A stretch of 64,000 bases of DNA from assembly GCA_949372635.1 (NCBI GenBank), contig CASIAB010000002.1, positions 248,001 to 312,000 of the forward strand. Direction: 5' to 3'. Within the stretch, counting starts at the first letter, position 1, and the number at the start of each line of letters is the position of its first letter. This stretch comes from an uncultured Pseudomonadales bacterium. Its GTDB lineage: Bacteria; Pseudomonadota; Gammaproteobacteria; Pseudomonadales; Pseudohongiellaceae. The notes beneath the pieces were generated by a model. That model was not told the DNA's origin, did not search any database, and saw only the letters and a program-made list of their open reading frames with translations. Below are positions 1 to 8,347 of this stretch, in pieces. The position numbers and the translations under genes were made by a program.

Positions 1-1262
1 GCACGAGTAATAATAGGATTAAAACCATAGCTCACGATACCTAGGTCGCGAGTGAAATGGCTGTCGGTAAAACCAGTACTTACCGAAGGCAAGACTCTAG
101 AACCTGGATACAATTCGCGGGTTACATTTTCAATCGCCGTAAATAACCTTGAACTCGTTGAAGACACTGCCGGCGTGAACGCCATGATCACCTCGACTTC
201 GACGCCCGATGGCGCGACCAACTCGGTAAGATCGGCAATGAACTCTTCTGCAGGTCTATCCGGAAGCATGCGGCAGTCCAATTCGGCCCAAGCCTCTGGT
301 GGCACCACATTAATCTTATTAGATCCGCTCATGCGCGTTATCGAACAGGTATCTCTAGTCAATGCATGATGGCCGGATCGATATTCCTGAAATGCAGGAA
401 GAAACTCTGGGTCCTGAATTGCAGCTCTTATGTTCGCATAAGCTGCAGCCCACTCATCATCCAGCGACAGAGCTATGCCTGCAAAATAGGTATCTACGGG
501 GTCTATGATACGAGCAGGAAACGGGTTAGCGCGAAGCGCAGTTAACGCATCAACGATACGCGTTACCGAACTGGTAGTTCTGGGCGAGGAGCCATGACCG
601 GGCACATCCACTGCCTTTAATCGTAGCCACACCGGAACTTTCTGCGTCACTTCGACACCGAAAATTATCTCATCCATATTACGACTGCCGGATCCACCTT
701 CGTTGATCAATAGGCCTACCCCATCGAAAATCTCTAGTCGATTCTCGATTAACCAGCCTACTCCAAAGGCACCGCCTGCTTCTTCGTCAGCACTGGCTAG
801 GAAGACCACGTCTCTATTCAACGCACGCCCGCTGCGATGCAGCGTTAGAAATGCGGCAAGTTGTGAAATGCCCGTACCCTTCATGTCTCTCGCGCCGCGA
901 CCCAAAATATAGCCATCGCGAATTTCGCCGGAGAGAGGATCAATAGTCCAGTATTCTGAATCTGCCGGTACAACATCCGTGTGCTGCAACATCATCAAGC
1001 CGGGCTGGTCGCCCCCCTCAAGTCTTGCCCAAATATTTCCACGGCCGGGAGCACTTTCCGCCGTCTCATATTCGATACCTTCTGCCTCGAATATCGCGGC
1101 ATAGAAATCAACAGCACGGGATTCGTTGCCAGGGGGATTGATAGTATCGATCTGAATCAATTCCTGAAGCCAGACGACGGATTCATCTTCGATGGTTTGC
1201 GCAAATGAATGGCTAGTAATTAGGAAAAAAATGATCAGCAGTAAACTATTTTTCGTTTTCAA
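1..1262 (-). CDS. M20-family metallopeptidase, secreted (3' end cut by window edge)
   Basis: Co-catalytic zinc hydrolase of the M20/ArgE/DapE/CPG2 type, exported to the periplasm. The visible 420 codons begin at TTG (1262..1260), preceded about 8 nt upstream by a GGGAGT ribosome-binding site; an in-frame TAG lies upstream with no ATG or GTG between. Residues 1-21 form a signal peptide ending S-F-A before Gln22. Zinc and catalytic motifs are complete: H94-T-D96, GRGARDMKG with bridging D126, and D159-E160-E161 (general base E160, ligand E161). A dimerisation-domain VPGHGSSPR motif and a late CRMLPD motif follow. Family members are usually about 470-490 residues, so the last 50-70 residues, including the final His ligand, lie outside the window. 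Substrate (dipeptide, acyl-amino acid) cannot be told from sequence. Confidence 0.88.
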   Translation of the reverse strand, partial: MKTKNSLLLIIFFLITSHSFAQTIEDESVVWLQELIQIDTINPPGNESRAVDFYAAIFEAEGIEYETAESAPGRGNIWARLEGGDQPGLMMLQHTDVVPADSEYWTIDPLSGEIRDGYILGRGARDMKGTGISQLAAFLTLHRSGRALNRDVVFLASADEEAGGAFGVGWLIENRLEIFDGVGLLINEGGSGSRNMDEIIFGVEVTQKVPVWLRLKAVDVPGHGSSPRTTSSVTRIVDALTALRANPFPARIIDPVDTYFAGIALSLDDEWAAAYANIRAAIQDPEFLPAFQEYRSGHHALTRDTCSITRMSGSNKINVVPPEAWAELDCRMLPDRPAEEFIADLTELVAPSGVEVEVIMAFTPAVSSTSSRLFTAIENVTRELYPGSRVLPSVSTGFTDSHFTRDLGIVSYGFNPIITR

Positions 1263-1461
1263 GCGAGGACTCCCTGAGTAGTAGTGCTCTAAAAATACAG
1301 CATCTCCCTCAAAGTGGATAGTGGCCTAGCAATGTACTTAAGGGAAAGAATGGAAAATCTAGCACGAGGCTGTTATTCACTACTTTGCTTCTAGGCAGGC
1401 ACAGAATTAGCGCACACAGAGAGACGGAGTCCTATTATATTGTCCGTTTTAAGTGCAGGAG

Positions 1462-2232
1462 TTATTCAACAAACGCGCGCTCGATAACATAGTGCGCCTT
1501 AATTCCCTGGCGCGACTCCTCGAAACACCAACCGTCTAGAATCTCACATGCGTCCTTCAACATGCTCGGGCTACCACAAATCATAAATCTGTCGTGTTTG
1601 GGATCCGCTTGTGGCAGGCCGATGTCCGTGAACAATTTCCCACTAGATATGGCATCAGTCAGGCGGCCCTGCGTTGTATAGTCTTCACGTGTGACGCTGG
1701 GATAGTAGATAAGTTTTTCTCTTACTTCTTTGCCGAAGAATTCATTGTTCGGCAAGTCGTGTTGGATGAATTGCTGATAGGCCAATTCCGATGCGTAACG
1801 CACACCGTGAGTCACGATCACGTTGTCGAACTTTTCGTAGGTTTCTGGATCTTGAATGATGCTAATAAAAGGCGCTAGACCGGTGCCAGTGCTAATCAAA
1901 TATAAATTTCTACCTCCGAGTAGGTGATCGACGACCAGCGTCCCAGTAGGTTTACTACTCACGAATACTTCATCGCCCACCTGAATGTTTTGCAGGCGCG
2001 ACGTCAGCGCTCCGTCGGCAACTTTGATGCTTAGAAATTCCAACTCCTCATCGTAGTTCGGGCTGGCGATGCTATAGGCACGCATCAGTGGCTTGCCTTC
2101 GACTTCTATGCCTAGCATCAAGAAGTGGCCGTTCTCAAATTTCAGCGAGCGATCTCGTGTTGTCTTGAAGCTAAACAGAGAATCGTTCCAATGATGGATG
2201 TCCGTAACGCTTTGGGTAGATAGGTCTGCCAC
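1462..2232 (-). CDS. fpr: Ferredoxin/flavodoxin-NADP+ reductase
   Basis: 256-residue cytoplasmic FAD enzyme that exchanges electrons between NADPH and ferredoxin or flavodoxin, used in iron-sulfur and oxidative-stress metabolism. The FAD-binding R-x-Y-S motif is R51-AYS, followed by the NADP-binding STGTGLAPF stretch near residue 115 and a C-terminal C-G-S-P motif. The protein ends in F-V-E, typical of the bacterial subclass found in Azotobacter and Pseudomonas. Length matches the family. It is transcribed away from a LysR regulator across 145 bp, the same arrangement as fprA/finR in Pseudomonas, so stress-responsive activation by that regulator is likely (inference). Confidence 0.93.
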   Translation of the reverse strand: MADLSTQSVTDIHHWNDSLFSFKTTRDRSLKFENGHFLMLGIEVEGKPLMRAYSIASPNYDEELEFLSIKVADGALTSRLQNIQVGDEVFVSSKPTGTLVVDHLLGGRNLYLISTGTGLAPFISIIQDPETYEKFDNVIVTHGVRYASELAYQQFIQHDLPNNEFFGKEVREKLIYYPSVTREDYTTQGRLTDAISSGKLFTDIGLPQADPKHDRFMICGSPSMLKDACEILDGWCFEESRQGIKAHYVIERAFVE

Positions 2233-2377
2233 TGCTCACTCCTGATACTTATACGATTTTGATTATGTTAAAGGGGCCAATAACACATTGCGCGCAGCAT
2301 ACGACTTCTCTATTATATCTGTAAAATTGATTATTTTTATATTATGTATCTATTTTATAGATATATCTTGGGTATCC

Positions 2378-3256
2378 ATGCGATTTACACTAAAACAGCT
2401 CCAAGTATTCCTCGCCGTAGCCAGCCATGAGAACGTCAGCCTAGCTGCTGACCAGCTGGCTATGTCGCAATCAGCGGCCAGTACCGCACTTAAGGAGCTG
2501 GAGCACCGTTTTGGCTTACGCCTATTTGATAGAATAGGTAAACGTCTAAAGCTGAACGAACAAGGCATAGCCCTGCGCTCAAAGGCTGCAGCGCTCATAG
2601 CTGCAGCCTTTGAGCTTGAAAGCTCTTTAATCGGCGCCAGCGACATCGGCGAGCTAAAGGTAGGAGCGACGCTGACCATTGGAAACTACCTAGCGATCGG
2701 AATCATGGCGGCGTTCATAAAGGAGCACCCAGCGGCCAAGGTAGACCTAAATGTGGAGAACACAGCCTCCATTGCTTCCAAAGTCAAAAATTTCGAATTG
2801 GACATTGGCTTGATTGAAGGCGAGCTACAAGAAGCCGACCTAGATGTAAGCTATTGGCGCGAAGATGAACTCGCTCTGTTCTGTGCTCCTAATCATCCGC
2901 TAGCCTCACACCGCGAACTTCAGGACGACGACCTGTTGTCAGCTGACTGGATAATACGTGAGCAGGGATCGGGAACACGTCAGGCATTCGATCGAGCTAT
3001 GGCTGGAATCCTCTCTAATCTGAAATTGAGGTTGGAGTTACAGCACACAGAGGGTATAAAGCGTGCAGTCGAAGCAGGGCTGGGCATAGGATGCCTGTCG
3101 AAGATAACACTAGAAGAAGCATTCAAACGCGGTTCACTAGTACCACTCGCCTGTCCTCATAGAAACTGGACCAGGAAGTTTTATTTTATTCTGCATCGAC
3201 AGAAGTTTCTCAGTCACGGCGTGAAAAGCTGGATAGAACACTGCAAGAGCACTTAG
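2378..3256 (+). CDS. LysR-family transcriptional regulator, FinR-like
   Basis: 292-residue activator with an N-terminal winged helix-turn-helix (residues about 1-60: MRFTLKQLQVF, then the recognition region around QSAASTALKELE) and a periplasmic-binding-fold effector domain. ATG 2378 is chosen over an earlier in-frame TTG at 2288, because the extra 30 residues are hydrophobic and unlike the family, while LysR proteins begin exactly at the HTH. It is divergent from fpr, which in Pseudomonas is the target of the LysR protein FinR; the name is by position and resemblance only. The RND exporter starts 14 bp after its stop, so the two may be co-transcribed. Confidence 0.85.
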   Translation: MRFTLKQLQVFLAVASHENVSLAADQLAMSQSAASTALKELEHRFGLRLFDRIGKRLKLNEQGIALRSKAAALIAAAFELESSLIGASDIGELKVGATLTIGNYLAIGIMAAFIKEHPAAKVDLNVENTASIASKVKNFELDIGLIEGELQEADLDVSYWREDELALFCAPNHPLASHRELQDDDLLSADWIIREQGSGTRQAFDRAMAGILSNLKLRLELQHTEGIKRAVEAGLGIGCLSKITLEEAFKRGSLVPLACPHRNWTRKFYFILHRQKFLSHGVKSWIEHCKST

Positions 3257-3270
3257 GATTCATTACAGGC

Positions 3271-5607
3271 ATGTCAATCGTGGTAAGCAATAAAAGTATG
3301 AAGTCGTTATCGAAGCGCGTGGCTGATCTTACAATTAACAACCGCAAGCTGTTAACAGTAATGTCCGCAGTTATAAGTTTATTGTTAGCCACGGGTATTA
3401 TTCGCACCAGCTTCGACACCTCGTTAGAGGCGCTGCTCACCGAAAGCGATCCGTATCTCGAAGAACTATTATTGGTGGATGAGGAATTTCCGTCGCCATT
3501 GGAAGTGCGGTTCGCGTTCGTGACAGATGAATCAAGCACGGTTTTCAATAGTGAACTACTCGCAGCAATCGATGATCTTAGAAATAGCTACTCTGTCATC
3601 CCTTTTGCCGATCGGCTAACTACAATTCTCGACTACGTTTCACCCGAGACGCAGAGCAAACTTTTTATAAAAACCCTGCGTTCTTATTCCGAAGAAGAAC
3701 TAAGTGAGGTTGCCGAGGCAGCATTGGGCGACAGGCTACTCACAGCCAATCTTCTTTCCGATGATGCAGCACTTACCTTTGCGATAATCACAATGGATTC
3801 GACAGGTATCTCTGCCGATGATCGTCTGGACATCGCCACTGCCGCGCTAGTGCTTCGTGACGAGATTCGCAGTCGCCACCCTGAAGTACAAATTCTCGCG
3901 AACAGCGATGTAATGCTGGAGCAGTCGAGCCAGCAGGCCATGGTAGACGATCTAACTAACCTCATGCCCTTCGTGGTCCTAGCCTGCGTCCTCGCGATCT
4001 GCTACTGCTTTAGATCGGCAACTCTTGGTATCTGTATTTTGACCCATGTGTTATTCACTTTGCTCTGCACCATAGGTACCCTCGGCTATCTGGGTTTCGC
4101 ATTTAACAGCATCTCAATCATCGCACCACTGGTTCTGGTAATTATTGCGGTTGCTAATAGTGTGCATATTATTTCTATCTATAAGCAGGCTATGCATAGA
4201 GGCAGTGCGAAGATCGATGCCATGCATGAAAGCATCTCGCACAATTTTCAACCGGTCTCGCTTGCCGCAGTCACGACTGCGATTGGTTTCTCGTCTTTAA
4301 ATATGTGTTCCTCACCAGCGATTCAAGAATTCGGACAGATCGTCGCACTAGGGATCGTGTTCGCCTATCTGCTTACTCTGCTATTGCTGCCGGCGGTGCT
4401 GATTTGGATGACGTCGCGAAGAGAAGTGATTGCAAGCACCGGCGTTTCTTTCATGGAAGGCACGCTTGAGAAAGTCAGCGAAATTACGCGCAGCAAAGAT
4501 GTACCCATATTTTGGGGCTGTACATGCTTAGCGATTGTGACGTTTGCTTTACTGCCTTTGAACGAGACGGATTTTAACCGCCTCGATTTTATCGCCCCCG
4601 ACACCGACATAAAACAGTACTATGACGAAGTAAGCAGTCACTACAATCGCGGCTTTGCTCTCAACTACGGAATCGATATTCAAACGGAATGGACTGCGAT
4701 CGAGCCGGACTTTCTGCGCAGAGTCGAACAGTTCAGTTTTTGGCTGAACGAGCAGAAGCAAGTGCAGTCTTCTGCAAGTGTTGTGGACGTTGTAAAAACG
4801 ATTCATCGCGTGCAGAACGATAACGATGATGCATTCAATCTAATCCCAGATGATTTCGACACCGTAGCGAACTACTTACTCGCCTATGCTCTTATTCAAA
4901 GCGATGACTTTCCACTGTTCGGCTTCGTGAACACCGACTTCTCCATGATCAATTTATTCATCAACGCCATTCCCATGTCGAATCAGGAATTAATCGATTT
5001 CGACGCTAGGGTAACCGAGAAATTTGACCAAGACTTTCCCGAGGCAGATCTACTGCATGGCAGCGGCATACTGCTGTTCTCCCGCATGGATGAACTCGTG
5101 ACTATCGAATTACTGCAAGGTTATTCCATTAGCCTGCTATTAATCACTATCAGCCTCATGATAGGCATGCGTAGTCTTTACTTCGGCATGCTGAGCATCA
5201 TTCCAAACCTGTTGCCGGCCACTATGGTGTTCGGGTTCTGGGCTTTATTCGTGGGGCAACTGGACCCATTCGTGATGATGCTATTTAGTATTAGTATCGG
5301 ATTGGTAGTCGATGATACCGTCCACCTGCTAAGTCACTATCTGGAGAAGCGGCGCGCCGGAATAGACAAGGCAGACTCTATCGACTATGCGATCAAGACT
5401 GCCGGTCCAGCACTGTCTATTACCACCATCGTTCTGGCGCTAGGCACTACAGTCCTCATCGCCGCCAATACCATCTACTTTCAACAGGCAGCGAAACTCT
5501 TGGTTCCCATCGTGGTACTCGCCCTACTGCTGGATCTGTTCTACCTACCCACGATCCTGCGCCGGTTCGACAACCAGTTCAAAACTAAAAAACTTGTGAC
5601 AAGCTGA
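3271..5607 (+). CDS. RND-superfamily (MMPL-type) exporter
   Basis: 778-residue inner-membrane transporter of the MMPL/HpnN-like branch. TM1 is near residues 25-43, followed by a large periplasmic loop, a cluster of five helices (about 225-385), TM7 near 415, a second loop and a last cluster (about 610-765). Conserved helix-4 and helix-10 motifs are visible: VIIAVANSVHII, and GLVVDDTVHLL whose Asp pair carries protons in this family. No outer-membrane or adaptor subunit lies nearby, which fits lipid or hydrophobic-substrate exporters rather than tripartite drug pumps. The substrate is unknown. It follows the LysR gene by 14 bp and is probably transcribed with it. Confidence 0.85.
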   Translation: MSIVVSNKSMKSLSKRVADLTINNRKLLTVMSAVISLLLATGIIRTSFDTSLEALLTESDPYLEELLLVDEEFPSPLEVRFAFVTDESSTVFNSELLAAIDDLRNSYSVIPFADRLTTILDYVSPETQSKLFIKTLRSYSEEELSEVAEAALGDRLLTANLLSDDAALTFAIITMDSTGISADDRLDIATAALVLRDEIRSRHPEVQILANSDVMLEQSSQQAMVDDLTNLMPFVVLACVLAICYCFRSATLGICILTHVLFTLLCTIGTLGYLGFAFNSISIIAPLVLVIIAVANSVHIISIYKQAMHRGSAKIDAMHESISHNFQPVSLAAVTTAIGFSSLNMCSSPAIQEFGQIVALGIVFAYLLTLLLLPAVLIWMTSRREVIASTGVSFMEGTLEKVSEITRSKDVPIFWGCTCLAIVTFALLPLNETDFNRLDFIAPDTDIKQYYDEVSSHYNRGFALNYGIDIQTEWTAIEPDFLRRVEQFSFWLNEQKQVQSSASVVDVVKTIHRVQNDNDDAFNLIPDDFDTVANYLLAYALIQSDDFPLFGFVNTDFSMINLFINAIPMSNQELIDFDARVTEKFDQDFPEADLLHGSGILLFSRMDELVTIELLQGYSISLLLITISLMIGMRSLYFGMLSIIPNLLPATMVFGFWALFVGQLDPFVMMLFSISIGLVVDDTVHLLSHYLEKRRAGIDKADSIDYAIKTAGPALSITTIVLALGTTVLIAANTIYFQQAAKLLVPIVVLALLLDLFYLPTILRRFDNQFKTKKLVTS

Positions 5608-5649
5608 TTTTCCAACTTACACTGTGGGCAAGCCTAAAGGAGAGCTCAT

Positions 5650-6159
5650 ATGAAGAATGATCAACAATCATTTAGTAGAAGACAATTCACCAAGCTAGGC
5701 GCAACCGCATTAGTGGCCGCCGCCGTAGGAGTAAATCAGATGTCCTCAGCACAGGTACCCGAAAGCGAATTAGAATCCGCGTTCCTCATGGAACTATCAT
5801 TAGATGTCTCAGGTCAACTAGACACTGGACACACAAGCATCGCGCCCGTAACCGGCGGCACATTCGGAGGACCACGATTGCAGGGAACTGTAAGAGACGG
5901 CGGCGCCGACTGGATCACCCAAGTATCAGGACACTCCAGTCTTGACGTAAGAATCACCCTGGACACTAACGACGGCGCGATCATCTATATGACCTACACC
6001 GGTGTTGTTCACAGAGCAGATAGTGGTCTCTACTGGCGTGTACGCCCCGTATTCCAAACCGCCTCAGAGAAATACGACTGGCTCAACCACATCGTCTGCA
6101 TAGGCAAAAGCAAACAGATCACAGGCAAAGTGGCCTACGACGTTTTCGAGATTTTATAA
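5650..6159 (+). CDS. DUF3237-family protein with Tat signal
   Basis: 169 residues, preceded by an AAAGGAG site 8 nt before ATG. The N-terminus has a twin-arginine export signal (S-R-R-Q-F-T-K-L-G, then a hydrophobic stretch ending SSA near residue 34), so a folded, possibly cofactor-bearing protein is sent to the periplasm. The rest matches DUF3237: a beta-barrel-like domain with a GTFGGPRLQG-type loop, a D-G-G-A-D-W motif and a closing Y-D-V-F-E-I. Biochemical function is not established for the family. It ends just before a tRNA-derived remnant. Confidence 0.82.
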   Translation: MKNDQQSFSRRQFTKLGATALVAAAVGVNQMSSAQVPESELESAFLMELSLDVSGQLDTGHTSIAPVTGGTFGGPRLQGTVRDGGADWITQVSGHSSLDVRITLDTNDGAIIYMTYTGVVHRADSGLYWRVRPVFQTASEKYDWLNHIVCIGKSKQITGKVAYDVFEIL

Positions 6160-6267
6160 GGCGTGATCGCGCATTAAGATTTAAGGGGCAGTGTCAGAGT
6201 AATTCTAGAAGCAAACCAATCCTTAAAATTTGAGCCTCTACACAGCGCTAGAAACGGATCCTTCCAT

Positions 6268-6330
6268 TCGGTAGTGGAGCCGGGGACTAAAATCGTCGGG
6301 TCGGTGGTTCGATTCCACCCCTGGGCACCA
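6268..6330 (+). pseudogene. Degenerate tRNA-Phe 3' portion (attachment-site-like)
   Basis: The sequence keeps the T arm (GGTTCGATTCC), the 3' acceptor strand CCTGGGC and ACCA of a gammaproteobacterial tRNA-Phe, plus recognisable parts of the D and anticodon arms (CGGTAG, GGGGACT). The anticodon loop reads CTAAAAT instead of CTGAAAA, the anticodon stem no longer pairs and no GCCCAGG 5' strand is present, so it is not a functional tRNA. Its last 15 bases recur at 9927-9941 in the same orientation, suggesting an integration site. Confidence 0.75.
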
Positions 6331-6331
6331 T
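6317..6331 (+). repeat. 15-bp direct repeat, left copy (tRNA-Phe 3' end)
   Basis: ACCCCTGGGCACCAT is identical to positions 9927-9941, 3,610 bp away in the same orientation. It is the 3' acceptor end of a tRNA-Phe, a common attachment core for site-specific integrases. No integrase gene is visible between the copies, so element identity is inferred only. Confidence 0.7.
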
Positions 6332-6359
6332 CTTCCAGTGACATCCCACTACCCCTCTA

Positions 6360-6545
6360 TCAAAAATAACCTCTAGCGGCAGTAAACTCTTCGTTGGTAA
6401 GAATTCCTTGCTAATGAAGGTCGCTAAGATTTTTTAGCCCATCCGCAATAGCTTCTCCACGATTGACAGTGGGTGACGATGAATTTGTTGATTGTGGCTG
6501 GGATTCTATATTTAATTCACAACCCGCAGGTGGTTGGCCAACATT
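6360..6545 (-). pseudogene. Remnant of a SHOCT-domain protein C-terminus
   Basis: Read on the minus strand, the frame ending at 6360 gives a Pro/Ser/Asn-rich linker followed by DGLKNLSDLH, a stop, then QGILTNEEFTAARGYF. That is the short C-terminal SHOCT pattern (L-x-x-L-x-x-L-H-x-x-G-I-L-T-x-E-E-F), with TAG replacing the usual Glu codon between H and Q. There is no clear start, and the 5' side runs into the next gene. I read it as a decayed fragment; a short readthrough protein is less likely. Confidence 0.45.
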
Positions 6546-6556
6546 AATGCCGAGTT

Positions 6557-6886
6557 CTAATGTTCTCGTGCTTTTTCGCCCCATTCATTATAAGCATCTT
6601 CCCAGCTGGGCATAGTGTTGGTTTCGTAACCATGGATTTTGCCACTTCCAATTTTTGAAAGGTTTTTCATTGCTTTTAAATGAGCCGTAGATGACCTATA
6701 GGCTACCATATGAGTTTTCGATTCCCATACAGTGAAAGTATGTAAATAACCATTTATTGAACTGAATTCACTAGCTAGCAGCCCATCATGGTCTTTAGAG
6801 GCTTTTGAAGCTGGAATATTGTAAAGCAGAAAATATAGCCACCCAGTTATGCCTTTTGGCTTAATTCCTGTCACTGAGATATACAT
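6557..6886 (-). CDS. Small dimeric alpha/beta-barrel protein (DUF3291/monooxygenase-like)
   Basis: 109 residues. The central pattern, GYLHTFTVWESKTHM followed by AHLKAMKNL and later PSWEDAYNEW, resembles the ferredoxin-like dimeric barrel proteins related to antibiotic-biosynthesis monooxygenase and DUF3291. No catalytic residue can be assigned. The start is supported by AGCAGGGTAG just upstream on the minus strand. It belongs to the run of small minus-strand genes between the tRNA-Phe-derived repeats. Confidence 0.6.
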   Translation of the reverse strand: MYISVTGIKPKGITGWLYFLLYNIPASKASKDHDGLLASEFSSINGYLHTFTVWESKTHMVAYRSSTAHLKAMKNLSKIGSGKIHGYETNTMPSWEDAYNEWGEKAREH

Positions 6887-6890
6887 TTTT

Positions 6891-7007
6891 CTACCCTGCT
6901 AAAAAACAGCTACCTTTTGGATGTTTTGATTTCAATTGGGAGCTTTGTATTCTTGCAACCGCAACAGAAAAGCAGAGTAGAGTTATTGTTGTTAGTAGTT
7001 TGTTCAT
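6891..7007 (-). CDS. Short signal-peptide ORF, possibly a truncated gene
   Basis: 38 codons starting at ATG 7007 with GGAAAT nearby. The first 18 residues (MNKLLTTITLLCFSVAVA) look like a good Sec signal peptide, but only about 20 basic and polar residues follow before the stop. It ends 4 bp before the next gene. It could be the 5' stub of a deleted secreted protein or a tiny peptide; no family is recognised. Confidence 0.35.
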   Translation of the reverse strand: MNKLLTTITLLCFSVAVARIQSSQLKSKHPKGSCFLAG

Positions 7008-7198
7008 TATATTTCCGTAGCTACTGCGAAAAGTTCGGCAGCTGCTGAGCCTCTCAAAACCCATCCATCTTCTGCACTGCAATAACTCATAGTCCTATTC
7101 ATCAGCTGCCACAGTGCCGTTGGTTCCAAGTTCAGTGCCGTCTCCGTTCATGCTCATAGACTCGCAGCGGCACTATCTCCGCTGCGCATAAATGGAAG

Positions 7199-7555
7199 CT
7201 AACTCCAAACATCATATACAGAACCAACCCAAGTTTTTTGAATTAGATCGAAAGTGGCTTCTGCATAATTTTGATCGCCGTTACTGGCGTTATCTAATCC
7301 TTTTGCCTGAATAATTGTGCCTTCGCGCTTCCAAAGACCTTGCAACGATGCCGCTATCATCTCACCGTCACCCGTAATTGTTCGAGCATCACCAAGGTAT
7401 GTGCCAGAATTTCTATCATTCGAACTAGCTAATAATGTAATTGAAAGATATACCTTCCCATACTTTCCAACCTCCGCTTCCATGTTTAAAGTTGTAGAGT
7501 CATTTTCTACAGAGATTGTGCTAATTTGAAAATCAAAATCCGCTATTTTATTCAT
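7199..7555 (-). CDS. Uncharacterised beta-rich protein
   Basis: 118 residues, start supported by AAAGGAG on the minus strand. No signal peptide or membrane segment is visible. The alternating pattern (FDFQISTISVEN, YGKVYLSITLLA) and the later GLWKREGTIIQAKGLDN suggest an all-beta barrel somewhat like DUF3224 or heme-binding-barrel proteins, but I do not recognise the family. It is directly preceded by copy 1 of the local repeat, as are its neighbours, so it may have moved with them. Confidence 0.6.
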   Translation of the reverse strand: MNKIADFDFQISTISVENDSTTLNMEAEVGKYGKVYLSITLLASSNDRNSGTYLGDARTITGDGEMIAASLQGLWKREGTIIQAKGLDNASNGDQNYAEATFDLIQKTWVGSVYDVWS

Positions 7556-7569
7556 TTTTCTTCTCCTTT

Positions 7570-7692
7570 AAAATTTAGTTCAAGCAAGTGTAAGCAGTAA
7601 CTATAACCATAAGCTGTGTCCGTTAGCACCCCCCGCCCCTCAAATAAGCCCCCTTAGGCTGCAGATGGCAGATATAATGGCTGTTGGGGCTT
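7570..7692 (-). repeat. Local repeat, copy 1 (long form)
   Basis: About 123 bp lying 15 bp upstream of the minus-strand gene that starts at 7555. It is nearly identical to copy 5 (9579-9700): shared blocks include CAAGCAAGTGTA, CAGTAACTATAACCATAAGC and CAAATAAGCCCCCTTAGGCT. The distal end holds an inverted repeat AAGCCCC...GGGGCTT. A TATAGT hexamer in the gene direction could be a -10 element. Confidence 0.75.
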
Positions 7693-7703
7693 CCTCAACA
7701 TAA

Positions 7704-7738
7704 GTTAGCCCCCACCCAAGATGTGTAGAGGGGGCTAA
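7704..7738. terminator. Strong hairpin after the MAPEG gene
   Basis: TTAGCCCCC and GGGGGCTAA form a 9-bp perfect stem around a 16-nt loop, followed by AAAATT. It lies 41 bp downstream of the MAPEG stop codon. The stem could stop or stabilise that transcript, but there is only a short T run in the minus direction, so termination is uncertain. Confidence 0.45.
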
Positions 7739-7778
7739 AATTGGTAAGAATCAGGGCAGAAATCGGTGGGGTGAAGCC

Positions 7779-8186
7779 TTAAACAATAATGACGTTAATT
7801 AAGATCCATGCGGGAGCGACTAAGTAGATAGAGAGTGTAGCGAACATGCCAACAGGGCGACAAAGGAACGGGCCTAAGCCGGTAATGCCGAGGTAATGGA
7901 ATAGGCGTCCACCTACCAACAATATCCCTAGAGCATGCAGCCAAGTGCCGCTCGCGCCGAGAAGTTCCATTAATAGAATCAATATTACTGCTAGCGGCAC
8001 AGTTTCAATAAAGTTGCCTTGACCACGATTACGTTTAATCAGTTCTTCGTCTTGGCCGTCGCCAATACTAATATCGTTTTTCACCCGATACAGGCCCACG
8101 CGCAGGGTGAAGGGAAGAAAGAGAATTCCTAAGAGAGCTATATATAACGGCGTAATGGACAGTTGTGCAATATCGGACATTTCCAT
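7779..8186 (-). CDS. MAPEG-family membrane protein
   Basis: 135-residue, four-helix integral membrane protein of the MAPEG family (membrane-associated proteins in eicosanoid and glutathione metabolism). The diagnostic RNRGQGNFIETVP motif lies after the first helix and carries the glutathione-contact residues, followed by three more hydrophobic segments. ATG 8186 is chosen (GGAACG upstream); an earlier ATG at 8267 would add basic, non-conserved sequence lying in the repeat. Bacterial members are mostly of unknown substrate, with glutathione transfer or peroxidase activity inferred. Repeat copy 2 begins 14 bp upstream. Confidence 0.85.
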   Translation of the reverse strand: MEMSDIAQLSITPLYIALLGILFLPFTLRVGLYRVKNDISIGDGQDEELIKRNRGQGNFIETVPLAVILILLMELLGASGTWLHALGILLVGGRLFHYLGITGLGPFLCRPVGMFATLSIYLVAPAWILINVIIV

Positions 8187-8199
8187 GGAGCGTTCCTTT

Positions 8200-8269
8200 T
8201 TTAAATTCAGCTTTAGTAAGTGTAAGCGGTAACTATAGTAATACGCTCGTGCGATAGCACCCCCCACCC
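8200..8269 (-). repeat. Local repeat, copy 2
   Basis: TAAATTCAGCTTTAGTAAGTG, then AAGCGGTAACTATAGTAATA and a C-rich CACCCCCCACCCT tract follow the order seen in copies 1 and 5 with moderate divergence. It sits immediately upstream of the MAPEG start. A GGGGC-ACG-CCCC hairpin adjoins its distal end (8270-8283). Confidence 0.65.
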
Positions 8270-8347
8270 TGGGGCACGCCCCGATAAGTCAGAATGGTTC
8301 TATCTTGCCCCTATTTTCTTAAAGAGACCGCCGGTAAAAAGGCGAGC

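Noticed and set aside
6268..6330. Functional tRNA-Phe
   Set aside because: No 5' acceptor strand, broken anticodon stem and loss of the GAA anticodon.
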